The position numbers and the translations under genes were made by a program. This document shows, one piece after another, positions 17,743 through 25,161 of a stretch of 34,301 nucleotides of DNA (positions within the stretch are counted from its first letter, which is position 1; each line of letters opens with the position of its first letter). Under the pieces are notes generated by a model. The model did not search any database, was not told the DNA's origin, and saw nothing but the letters and a program-made list of their open reading frames with translations. The stretch comes from Paraglaciecola sp. (GTDB lineage Bacteria; Pseudomonadota; Gammaproteobacteria; Enterobacterales; Alteromonadaceae): positions 2,536 to 36,836 of the forward strand of contig NZ_JANQVQ010000237.1 in the NCBI RefSeq assembly GCF_030730205.1, in the 5' to 3' direction.

Positions 17743-18555
17743 CTAACGAGCTCGCATTAAGCTGTCTTTATCAAAGTCATTTTCAGACAAACCTGTTTTA
17801 AACTCTAAAGAGTGGGTAATTAGATCGGTGCTTTTGCCGTTTTGACGGTTGTCCATTCTTAATTCCATTGGACGCCAAAACTTGTCTAAAAAAAGCTGAT
17901 AATCGTGCATGGTCAATACCTTTAATAAGCTGCCCTTACGATCGTAATATTCAGACTTAAATACGCGATAATGCTCTTTATCAACCCACGTGATATTTTT
18001 GCTATAACCTGAATCTTCTTCTAAAGGCACCTGTTCTACCACATAACAGTCCATTCCCTGATACTGCTCGTCACGCAGATAAGTAAATTTAAATTTTTCA
18101 ATTTCAAAAGAGCTCATATCTTCAAATGCAAACTCGCTGCCCATAAATGGGCCCGATTTATTTTTTGATTGAATGCGTTTTACCTTTTTTAACTTAGGCA
18201 AAAACATCCACTGATCGTCGGGCTCAAGAGGATGGGAAAAGTTCAGGAATGCGGTACCTTTAACATCCAAAGGTTGGTCAAATATCGTCAGGCCTTTATC
18301 ACCGTCATCAATGACTTCGAGTGATTTAACCCGCATTTTACGCTCTGTTTCGTCTCCTTGCCGATTCCGTAAAATCATACTTGTTTCAGCGACTGAGTCA
18401 GACCAACCTTCATCACGAGATTTTTGTTCTTTTGCTATTGCCAAGCCTTTCTCTTGGGCACTCTGAGAAAAAGCGCTTGTACAAAACAACATTGTTAACA
18501 ATAACAAGCTAAATGATGTTCTCGTAGTTGTCTTTCTATTCAGTAAAATTTTCAT
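17743..18555 (-). CDS. Outer-membrane lipoprotein-sorting (LolA-like, PF17131-type) periplasmic protein
   Basis: About 270 residues with a cleavable signal peptide (about 30 residues, ending AFS) and no lipobox. The mature part has the pattern of LolA-like PF17131 proteins: a GDETERKMRVKS strand, then FLNFSHP, WMFLPKLKKVKRI, GSEFAFEDMSSF and a C-terminal YDRKGSLLKVL. These proteins have the open beta-barrel fold that holds acyl chains in LolA and LolB, so a periplasmic carrier role is likely. The ATG at 18555 (AAGGA about 10 bases upstream) overlaps the end of the RND gene by 20 bp; an in-frame TTG at 18591 would lengthen the overlap and spoil the signal peptide. It lies between permease and barrel genes. 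Confidence 0.83.
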   Translation of the reverse strand: MKILLNRKTTTRTSFSLLLLTMLFCTSAFSQSAQEKGLAIAKEQKSRDEGWSDSVAETSMILRNRQGDETERKMRVKSLEVIDDGDKGLTIFDQPLDVKGTAFLNFSHPLEPDDQWMFLPKLKKVKRIQSKNKSGPFMGSEFAFEDMSSFEIEKFKFTYLRDEQYQGMDCYVVEQVPLEEDSGYSKNITWVDKEHYRVFKSEYYDRKGSLLKVLTMHDYQLFLDKFWRPMELRMDNRQNGKSTDLITHSLEFKTGLSENDFDKDSLMRAR

Positions 18556-20854
18556 TGAGCGACTGTCCTTTAGTTTGTTCTTTTCTATCAAAAACCAGTA
18601 AAAAAGCGGGTAAAAACAATAGATCGACCGCTAACGCGACCAAAATAATTACGCTGGTTAACATTCCCATATCGGCATTCAAAGCAAACGGCGACAACAT
18701 TAAAACCGAGAAACCTAAGGATAACACAAGAGTCGTAATCACCAGCGCCTTACCTACTGTTGCAAAAGCATAACGCACAGCTTCATCCGCGTTTTTGCCA
18801 GCTTGTCGAGCATGTTGATATTTGCTTAGAAAGTGAACCGTGTCATCGACAATGATACCGAGAGTCATACTCAAGACAACCGAAAGGCCAAGATTTATTT
18901 CAGCAGAGTAGGCTCCCCAAATACCAAAGCCAATTAAAGCTGGTAGTAGATTTGGCAATAAGCTTATAAAGCCTAGACGAAAAGATTTAAGTGCAAAAAT
19001 CAATAGACCTGAAATGAGGACTAAAGCAACCAGAGTACCTTCAATCATACTTGCCATATTAGCTTCACCAATATGTGCAAACATTAAGCCTGGACTTGCA
19101 CTTAAAATAACAAGATTAACAGCGCGTTGATCGAACCACGTTTTGGCTCTACTTTCAAAACCAGTTAATTCTTTACTACCGATATTTTTTAATGTAACTA
19201 CCAACCGGGTCGCAGATTTATCCATATTCATTTGGTTATTGAGATCTAGACCGTAGGGTAAAGACATCTCGTATAACAGCAAATATTGCGCAGCTAATTC
19301 TTTGTCATCAGGTAACGCATAGAAGTCGACATCATCGCTGTGCATATTTTTATTCAAACGCTTAAAGGTATCGCTGATTGAACTGACGTGGTCGACCTCA
19401 GGTTGCATGCGCAACCATTGACTAAACTCCTCAGTAACTCTCAATACTTCCGGTGAATTAATGCCACTTTCTTGTTCTGTGTAGATAGCAAAATCAACGT
19501 ATGTCATTCCACTTAAATTTTGTTCTTGAAAATCAGTTGACTGTCTAAATTTAGTTGAGTGGTCAAAGTACTGGGTTGGCGAATCATTTAACTGGTTTTT
19601 CCAAGCAAAAGTGAATGCCAAAAGTGTTACGAATACACATAAAGGTAGTAACTTTCTATGGCGCTGAATTACCCATTCACCAAATTTCTCGGTGCGTCCT
19701 GAACTTTGAGACGGCGCCTCAAGAGGCTTAATGGGTAACAGCATAATTAAAGCTGGCAATAAAAACAGCGAGAAAAAACAAGCTAATAAAACGCCTATTG
19801 TGGTCAAATTACCTAAATCCGCTAGTATGGGCACCTCAGCAAAATTCAGTGTTAAAAACCCTGCTCCTGTTGTAAGAGTCGTGATTAAAACCGGTTTGAA
19901 ATTCGACTCCAAACTGCTAAGTAACGCTTCAGATTTAGTCTTCCCTTGGCGCATGCCAAGCAACATTGATGACACTACATGAATGCAATCGGCTACAGCC
20001 AAAGTCATCACCATAGTCGGTACATTAACGGTTGCAGTACTTAGGAAAATTCCAATCCAACCCGCTAAGCCCATCGTGCATACGATACTTGCGACAATAA
20101 CAACCACGGTTGAAAACATACCAACTACTGTCTTCAGCGCTAACCACATCACCACTATAATGGTCAAAAACATTAATGGAACAAGTGTCGATGCATCTTT
20201 TGTAGCTGCTTTTGTAAACGCATCATTTAATGGGATAACACCGGTGAAATAAAAAGAATATTCAGGATATAAAAGTTGGTACCGCTCAGTCATAGCTGTA
20301 ATAAACTGACTAATTTCAGTCACTTCTTTTGTCTGGTCACCATCTGGTAAATTAACGCTGATGTTGATCATGGTGACATGCCCTAGGGGCGATATCATCC
20401 TGTCGAGTAGATTAGGTTCGTCAAGAGCGATCTGTTTAATGTTAGCTAATTGACTCGGTGTTAGATCATCAATATTTTCTACTAAATCTTCAACAATTAA
20501 ATCGTCATCTTCTGACCACGTGTGTTGAAAATTTGTAATGGAATCAACCCGCGTGGACAGGGGTGTTTGCCAAGCTTCTTCCGTTAATTGCTGCACTAAT
20601 TTGAGAGTGCTTTTTTCGAAAACATTGCCAGAATGTGGCGCAATAATAATGCTGACATTGTCATTTTTACTGAAACTATTTTGCATTTTTTCGTATGCGA
20701 CAAGCTGGGGATTATCAGCTTCAAAAAATACTCTAAAATCACCTCGAAAATAAAGATTTTTACTCCCTATGGCCGCTACAACAACTAATAGAAAACACAG
20801 AAACAACACCATTTTGGGGTATCTAACAGGCAAACTAAGCAGAGTGTTTTTCAA
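18536..20854 (-). CDS. MMPL/RND-superfamily inner-membrane transporter
   Basis: A 772-residue COG1033-type permease with internal duplication. One transmembrane helix (about 14-34), a large periplasmic domain (35-220), five helices to about 375, then the same plan again (401-420, 421-600, 602-760). The charged residues that carry protons in this family are visible as Asp289 (AVADCIHVV) and Asp670-Asp671 (IIVDDTVHFL), at equivalent places in the two halves. Members move lipids, hopanoids and other hydrophobic molecules. The start is TTG at 20854 with AAGGA 6 bases upstream; the ATG five bases upstream is out of frame and stops at once. First gene of a three-gene operon. Confidence 0.9.
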   Translation of the reverse strand: MKNTLLSLPVRYPKMVLFLCFLLVVVAAIGSKNLYFRGDFRVFFEADNPQLVAYEKMQNSFSKNDNVSIIIAPHSGNVFEKSTLKLVQQLTEEAWQTPLSTRVDSITNFQHTWSEDDDLIVEDLVENIDDLTPSQLANIKQIALDEPNLLDRMISPLGHVTMINISVNLPDGDQTKEVTEISQFITAMTERYQLLYPEYSFYFTGVIPLNDAFTKAATKDASTLVPLMFLTIIVVMWLALKTVVGMFSTVVVIVASIVCTMGLAGWIGIFLSTATVNVPTMVMTLAVADCIHVVSSMLLGMRQGKTKSEALLSSLESNFKPVLITTLTTGAGFLTLNFAEVPILADLGNLTTIGVLLACFFSLFLLPALIMLLPIKPLEAPSQSSGRTEKFGEWVIQRHRKLLPLCVFVTLLAFTFAWKNQLNDSPTQYFDHSTKFRQSTDFQEQNLSGMTYVDFAIYTEQESGINSPEVLRVTEEFSQWLRMQPEVDHVSSISDTFKRLNKNMHSDDVDFYALPDDKELAAQYLLLYEMSLPYGLDLNNQMNMDKSATRLVVTLKNIGSKELTGFESRAKTWFDQRAVNLVILSASPGLMFAHIGEANMASMIEGTLVALVLISGLLIFALKSFRLGFISLLPNLLPALIGFGIWGAYSAEINLGLSVVLSMTLGIIVDDTVHFLSKYQHARQAGKNADEAVRYAFATVGKALVITTLVLSLGFSVLMLSPFALNADMGMLTSVIILVALAVDLLFLPAFLLVFDRKEQTKGQSLNENFTE

Positions 20855-20921
20855 AACATATCCTTTTTAAAAGGTCGTTACTAAATGTCGATATTAAGCT
20901 TACTATGAAAAGAGCGACTTA

Positions 20922-20943
20922 AACGTCTATTTAAAGATACGTT
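20922..20943. promoter_or_regulatory. Imperfect 22-bp palindrome, possible operator
   Basis: Half-site AACGTCTATTT and its inverted partner AACGTATCTTT agree at 9 of 11 positions. It lies 68-89 bp before the RND start codon, inside the predicted leader. It could be a repressor (TetR-type) operator or an RNA hairpin; the AT-rich centre favours a DNA site. No regulator gene is adjacent. Confidence 0.3.
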
Positions 20944-21033
20944 GTTGCTATCTAAACAGTGCATTTGTTGTCTACTTTACCCATTCGAAATCACGTTAAG
21001 CCGTTAAGTTCGACTAATTATAACCAATTCTCA

Positions 21034-21069
21034 CTAGATCTGATGTAAAACAGTATCATATTTCGTCAT
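21034..21069 (-). CDS. Possible 11-codon leader peptide of the RND operon
   Basis: On the minus strand AAGGAGGA (complement of 21074-21081) sits 4-5 bases before an ATG that opens an 11-residue frame, MTKYDTVLHQI, ending in TAG. It is the strongest Shine-Dalgarno in the window, and a good promoter lies just upstream. The frame ends 179 bp before the RND start. It could be a leader peptide or a relic of a decayed gene. There is no run of one amino acid of the kind seen in classical attenuators. Confidence 0.35.
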   Translation of the reverse strand: MTKYDTVLHQI

Positions 21070-21091
21070 TTATTCCTCCTTATGTAAAAAA

Positions 21092-21121
21092 ATGTTAGGC
21101 CTTAAAAATACACTTAGTCAA
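21092..21121 (-). promoter_or_regulatory. Probable sigma-70 promoter of the RND operon
   Basis: On the minus strand TTGACT (complement of 21116-21121) and TAACAT (complement of 21092-21097) are separated by 18 bp. Transcription would start near 21085, immediately before the strong ribosome binding site of the 11-codon ORF, and run about 230 nt before the RND start codon. Confidence 0.5.
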
Positions 21122-21195
21122 TTGATATAATTAACTTTTATTTGAACCCTTAGTACAAACCACCCACATTTTATTTACAAAATCACAAAACAGTT

Positions 21196-21223
21196 TTGAT
21201 CTATTTTGGAAAAGCAGTATTAT
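21196..21223 (+). promoter_or_regulatory. Probable sigma-70 promoter of fadE
   Basis: TTGATC (21196-21201) and TATTAT (21218-21223) are separated by 16 bp; transcription would start near 21230. The FadR-like site begins at that point, a position suited to repression. Confidence 0.55.
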
Positions 21224-21230
21224 AAACATC

Positions 21231-21247
21231 AACTGGTCAGATGAGCG
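21231..21247 (+). promoter_or_regulatory. FadR-like operator at the fadE promoter
   Basis: AACTGGTCAGATGAGCG resembles FadR sites: the left half AACTGGTCnGA agrees with the E. coli consensus, while the right half is poor (TGAGC instead of CCAGTT or similar). It overlaps the predicted transcription start of fadE, as expected for repression relieved by acyl-CoA. Only one half is good, so binding needs a test. Confidence 0.5.
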
Positions 21248-21258
21248 GATGAGTAAAA

Positions 21259-23514
21259 ATGAGTATTAGAACTAGCCTTAAAAAAGTATTACCCCCTATT
21301 TCACTAACTGAACAAGAAGCCTTAGACGCTGGTGATGTTTGGATTGAATCTTCGATATATCAAGGTAAGCCAGACATGGCTGCACTGCGCGCCATTCCCG
21401 GTGCAAAATTAAGTGCTGAAGAACAGGCATTTTTAGACGGTCCTGTCACCACTTTGCTAAATATGGTTGACGACTTTGCCTTACAAAACGGTAAACACAT
21501 TCCACAACATATTCTTGATTACCTGTCAGTTAACAAATTCTTCGCGCTTATTATTCCGAAGAAATTTGGTGGCTTAGAATTTTCACCGTATGCAAACTCA
21601 ACAATTGTAGCGACAATAGCAGCCAAAAGCGGCGCGATTGCTGTGACGGTTATGGTGCCCAACTCTTTAGGCCCCGGTGAGTTACTTATGCATTATGGAA
21701 CTGCAGCGCAGCAAGAGCAGTGGTTACCGAATCTTGCCGTGGGTAAGGATATTCCTTGTTTCGCCCTAACGAGTCCTGAAGCTGGCTCTGACGCAGGTTC
21801 TATTCCAGATGCAGGTATTGTTACCAAAGGTATGTGGAACGGTGAAGAAGTACTTGGATTATCGGTATCGTGGGACAAACGTTACATCACGCTTGCCCCT
21901 ATCGCCACAGTACTTGGTTTAGCCTTTAAAGTCTTTGATCCAGAGCAGCTGTTGGGAGAAAAATTAGAGCTCGGTATTACCTGTGCATTAATTCCTAAAT
22001 CTCATCCTGGCGTTCAACTTGGCAACCGCCATGATCCAATGGGGATGCGTTTTTACAACGGAACTACCCGTGGAGATAAGGTCTTCATACCTATGGACTT
22101 TATCATCGGCGGTCAAAAAAATATCGGGCGTGGCTGGCAAATGCTAGTGAGCTGCTTAGGTGCAGGACGAGGTATTTCATTACCCGCAATGGGCGTGGCA
22201 TCTGGCCAATCTGCGCTTAAGTCAACCGCTGAATACTCGTTTGTTCGTGAACAATTTGGCGTACCAATTGGAAGATTTGAGGGTATTCAAGAAAAACTAG
22301 CTGACATTGCTGGTAAAACATTTGTCCTTGAAGCCATGCGTGTTCTTACTACTGAAGGGCTAGGCCTTGGTTTAAAGCCATCTGTGGTAACCGCTATTGC
22401 CAAGTACCACATGACAGAGTTGGGCCGCGATGTGAATAGCAGCGCAATGGACATCCAAGCAGGTAAAGCCATTCAGCGTGGGCCGCAAAACAATCTGGCA
22501 GATGGTTATGCCGCTCAACCTATCGCAATCACTGTTGAAGGTGCAAACATACTGACCCGAAGTTTGATGATTTTCGGTCAAGGTGCAATGCGCTGTCACC
22601 CTCATTTAAAAGAGATGGTCGATTTAATCCACAGTAACGATAACAATGCTGACGCAGAATTTAACAAAGTATTGATGAAAACAGTTGGTTTCAGTGTCAA
22701 AAACTCGCTACGTAGTATAAGTAAAAGCTACTTGCCGTTTTTACGTGGCTCGCAAACCGCTTTGCCTGAAGTTAAAAAATACGAAAAACGAATTAATGCA
22801 TTATCAGCAAAATTAGCGCCTTTGGCTGATTTGTCATTGCTCGTACTTGGCGGCGACCTGAAAAAGGCTGAAATGTTGTCTGCACGTTTAGGTGATGTAA
22901 TGAGTTATCTATACGCAGCTATGGCTGTTGTGCGTTTTTATGAACAGAAGGTCAGCAACCGAAATGAAGCGAAACCTTTCTTCGAGTATGCAATTCAGTG
23001 GACTTTACAACAAGGTGAGCAAGCACTTGTCGATTTTGTTGATAATTTTCCTAATACAGCCACTCGAGGCCTCATGCGTGTTTTAACTAACACCTACACT
23101 CGTTCAGTTAAAAGTATTTCAGACAAACTAAAAAGGGAATTGTCTGATGCGACCATGCAACAAAGCAGCATAATGCAAGAGTTGACTCACTTGATAAAAG
23201 TGACTCCAGGTGATGCAAATGACATTAACGAGCGTGCCTTTGTTGCTAAACACGCAGTAATGCCGCAACTGAAAATAATTCAGAAAGCATTAAAAACTAA
23301 CCCAGTTGTGCCATTTATCTCATTTGAACATGCCGTGAATAAACTGCACGAAGCAGGTCAATTGAGTGGTCAAGACTTAGCGCTTGTATTGGATTACAAT
23401 GAGAAGCGTAAAATAGCGGTTCGGGTAGACGAATATACGTTTGATCTTGAATTACTCGATACCGAGTTAAATATAGTTAAAGAACAAACAGCCCCACAGG
23501 CGAATGCGGCATAA
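21259..23514 (+). CDS. fadE: Acyl-CoA dehydrogenase FadE (soluble form)
   Basis: First step of fatty-acid beta-oxidation: FAD-dependent oxidation of acyl-CoA to trans-2-enoyl-CoA. The 751 residues align with E. coli FadE (814) from its residue of about 70 onward: LTAEEQAFLDGP-like start, an acyl-CoA dehydrogenase core (about 80-445) with CFALTSPEAGSDAG, TRGDKVFIP and VEGANILTRS (Glu427 is the candidate base), then the DUF1974/ACAD C-terminal domain (about 455-740). The hydrophobic N-terminal segments of E. coli FadE are absent, so this form is probably not membrane-anchored. Only a weak ribosome binding site (GGATGAG) precedes the ATG. A FadR-like site covers the start of transcription. A strong terminator follows. 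Confidence 0.93.
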   Translation: MSIRTSLKKVLPPISLTEQEALDAGDVWIESSIYQGKPDMAALRAIPGAKLSAEEQAFLDGPVTTLLNMVDDFALQNGKHIPQHILDYLSVNKFFALIIPKKFGGLEFSPYANSTIVATIAAKSGAIAVTVMVPNSLGPGELLMHYGTAAQQEQWLPNLAVGKDIPCFALTSPEAGSDAGSIPDAGIVTKGMWNGEEVLGLSVSWDKRYITLAPIATVLGLAFKVFDPEQLLGEKLELGITCALIPKSHPGVQLGNRHDPMGMRFYNGTTRGDKVFIPMDFIIGGQKNIGRGWQMLVSCLGAGRGISLPAMGVASGQSALKSTAEYSFVREQFGVPIGRFEGIQEKLADIAGKTFVLEAMRVLTTEGLGLGLKPSVVTAIAKYHMTELGRDVNSSAMDIQAGKAIQRGPQNNLADGYAAQPIAITVEGANILTRSLMIFGQGAMRCHPHLKEMVDLIHSNDNNADAEFNKVLMKTVGFSVKNSLRSISKSYLPFLRGSQTALPEVKKYEKRINALSAKLAPLADLSLLVLGGDLKKAEMLSARLGDVMSYLYAAMAVVRFYEQKVSNRNEAKPFFEYAIQWTLQQGEQALVDFVDNFPNTATRGLMRVLTNTYTRSVKSISDKLKRELSDATMQQSSIMQELTHLIKVTPGDANDINERAFVAKHAVMPQLKIIQKALKTNPVVPFISFEHAVNKLHEAGQLSGQDLALVLDYNEKRKIAVRVDEYTFDLELLDTELNIVKEQTAPQANAA

Positions 23515-23536
23515 CTAAAAACGGTTAAACTATGCC

Positions 23537-23569
23537 AAGGGCGATAAGGTAACTTCATCGCCCTTTTTT
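23537..23569 (+). terminator. Rho-independent terminator of fadE
   Basis: AAGGGCGAT pairs perfectly with ATCGCCCTT (9 bp) around an 11-nt loop, followed by a run of six T. It starts 22 bp after the fadE stop. Confidence 0.9.
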
Positions 23570-23645
23570 ATATTACAGTAATTTTCAGAGTAAACATTGT
23601 CCCTTGGTTTGCTTCAAAAAAATTTAGTGAAAAACATACTTAAAA

Positions 23646-23659
23646 CTTGTTCTAACAAG
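23646..23659. promoter_or_regulatory. Short palindrome upstream of the MFS gene
   Basis: CTTGTT and AACAAG flank two bases, giving a 14-bp near-continuous palindrome 47 bp before the MFS start. It is compatible with a small operator. The T-rich tail that follows could instead make it a weak terminator remnant. Short palindromes of this kind also arise by chance. Confidence 0.2.
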
Positions 23660-23706
23660 GCTTTTGCTTTTTACTAGCCATTCAATGAAAACTTGCTTAT
23701 CAAGTC

Positions 23707-25119
23707 ATGTTACGAGATAAATCAGAAGCCACATCTTTAAGCAGCCGTCGCGGCACACGACACATTTGGCTGCGCACCACACTTCGTTATTCACAAAAAG
23801 AAGCCTTGGCGTCCTCTGCCATGACAGCCACCAGTGATAACTTTTTTAATGCCTTTGCGATATTTATCCAAGCGAGTATGAGTCAACTCGGTTTATTAAC
23901 CGGCTTTCCTCAACTCTTTGGTGCATTAATGCAATTTCTATCTCTTGGCATCAGCCGTTTTTTTAGCCGTAAAGCCATCATAGTGTTTGGCGCAACTTTG
24001 CAAGCAACTGGACTTTTAACCATGTCGCTGTTAAGTATTTGGCGACCAGATAATGCCGTTTGGCTTTTTATTTTATTAGCGATGCTGCACCATGGATTAC
24101 TTAATTTAGTGCAACCTCATTGGCGAGCTTGGATGGGTAACATCGTCCCCCCAAGACGTCGTGGAAAATTTTTTGCCTCACGTAGCAGAATTACTATGCT
24201 GGCATCACTTGCCGTTTTTGTGATCGGTGGCGGCTTACTGACCATCAGTAATAAACTTGAACTTGCGTGGCTGGGATTCAGTTTACTCTTTTTAATTGCC
24301 GCAGTGGGACGCTTTAGTTCCGCTTGGCTGCTTTGGAAAATGCATGATCCTCAAGTTCAAGTTACACAAAGAATGCCCGGTAATACTTGGCTAAAACTTC
24401 GAGAAGCGTGGCAAGAGCCTGTCTTTAAACAATACAGTTTACTTGTTGCCACAATGCAATCCATGGTGGCTATATCAGCACCTTTTTTTGCCGTTTATAT
24501 GCTTAATGATCTGCAATTTACTTACATTGAGTTTGTTTTGTCCGGTGTCGCTTCAATCGCCACTCAGTTTATTACACTGAAATTTTGGGGTAAATTTAGC
24601 GACAAATTTGGTAATCGTCTTGTTATGGTTTTAACGTGTAGCATGATACCTTTTGTTCCTTTGTTGTGGTTGTTTTCCGGAGATTTTACCTACATTCTCA
24701 TTATTCAGGCCATTTCAGGCCTGTGGTGGAGTGGATTTACTTTAAGCACAGCAAACTACCTATATGATATTCGTCCACATCAAGCAGATTTTGCAACTTA
24801 CGCCGCAATGCAAGCCGGTCTTAGCGCCGCACTGGTATTTATAGGCTCCATTATTGGCGGAGTTATCGCCTCCTACGCATTGCCATTTGCTAAAAGTAGT
24901 GGGCTGGATAACCTGCTAAGCCATACTATCTTTGTGGTCTTTTTAGCATCCAGTATTGGCCGTTTATGTGTTGTTGCGTATTTCATCCCTCGCCTGCAGG
25001 AGCCAACGATACGCCAACGCCCTAAAATGCTCGATTTGGTCTTGAGGGTATCTCGGTTTAATGCAATTTCAGGGGTCAATTTTGATTGGTTGACGGTGAC
25101 TAAAAAGCGCAAAAAATAA
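23707..25119 (+). CDS. Major facilitator superfamily transporter
   Basis: A 470-residue MFS protein with 12 predicted membrane segments. It begins with a cytoplasmic basic region and the RYSQKEALASSAMTATSDNFF motif common at the start of one MFS branch, and has the basic loop PPRRRGKFFASRSR between helices 4 and 5 (about 147-160). A second conserved loop, KFWGKFSDKFGNRLVM (about 297-312), carries the usual Gly-x-x-x-Asp-x-x-Gly-x-Arg pattern in the C-terminal half. The substrate is unknown; the convergent sugar-acid dehydratase cluster suggests a sugar acid or related compound, but this is only context. The ribosome binding site is poor, so the ATG at 23707 is not certain; a later ATG (23821) would cut into the conserved start. 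Confidence 0.82.
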   Translation: MLRDKSEATSLSSRRGTRHIWLRTTLRYSQKEALASSAMTATSDNFFNAFAIFIQASMSQLGLLTGFPQLFGALMQFLSLGISRFFSRKAIIVFGATLQATGLLTMSLLSIWRPDNAVWLFILLAMLHHGLLNLVQPHWRAWMGNIVPPRRRGKFFASRSRITMLASLAVFVIGGGLLTISNKLELAWLGFSLLFLIAAVGRFSSAWLLWKMHDPQVQVTQRMPGNTWLKLREAWQEPVFKQYSLLVATMQSMVAISAPFFAVYMLNDLQFTYIEFVLSGVASIATQFITLKFWGKFSDKFGNRLVMVLTCSMIPFVPLLWLFSGDFTYILIIQAISGLWWSGFTLSTANYLYDIRPHQADFATYAAMQAGLSAALVFIGSIIGGVIASYALPFAKSSGLDNLLSHTIFVVFLASSIGRLCVVAYFIPRLQEPTIRQRPKMLDLVLRVSRFNAISGVNFDWLTVTKKRKK

Positions 25120-25142
25120 AAAGGAGCATCGTGCTCCTTTTT
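25118..25142. terminator. Bidirectional terminator between MFS gene and dehydratase operon
   Basis: AAAAAGGAGCA pairs with TGCTCCTTTTT (11 bp) around a TCG loop, with T-rich flanks on both strands. It overlaps the MFS stop codon and serves both convergent units. Confidence 0.9.
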
Positions 25143-25161
25143 ATTTTAATCTTAGATATCC

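Larger units (their letters stand above)
20855..21258. other. 404-bp divergent control region between RND operon and fadE
   Basis: AT-rich region with signals on both strands. Toward the RND operon: a promoter (21092-21121), an 11-codon ORF with a near-perfect ribosome binding site (21034-21069) and an imperfect 22-bp palindrome (20922-20943). Toward fadE: a promoter (21196-21223) and a FadR-like site (21231-21247). No conventional gene is visible. Confidence 0.6.

Noticed and set aside
18556-18591. TTG at 18591 as the start of the LolA-like protein.
   Set aside because: It adds 12 charged residues before the signal peptide; the ATG at 18555 has a ribosome binding site and gives a standard signal.
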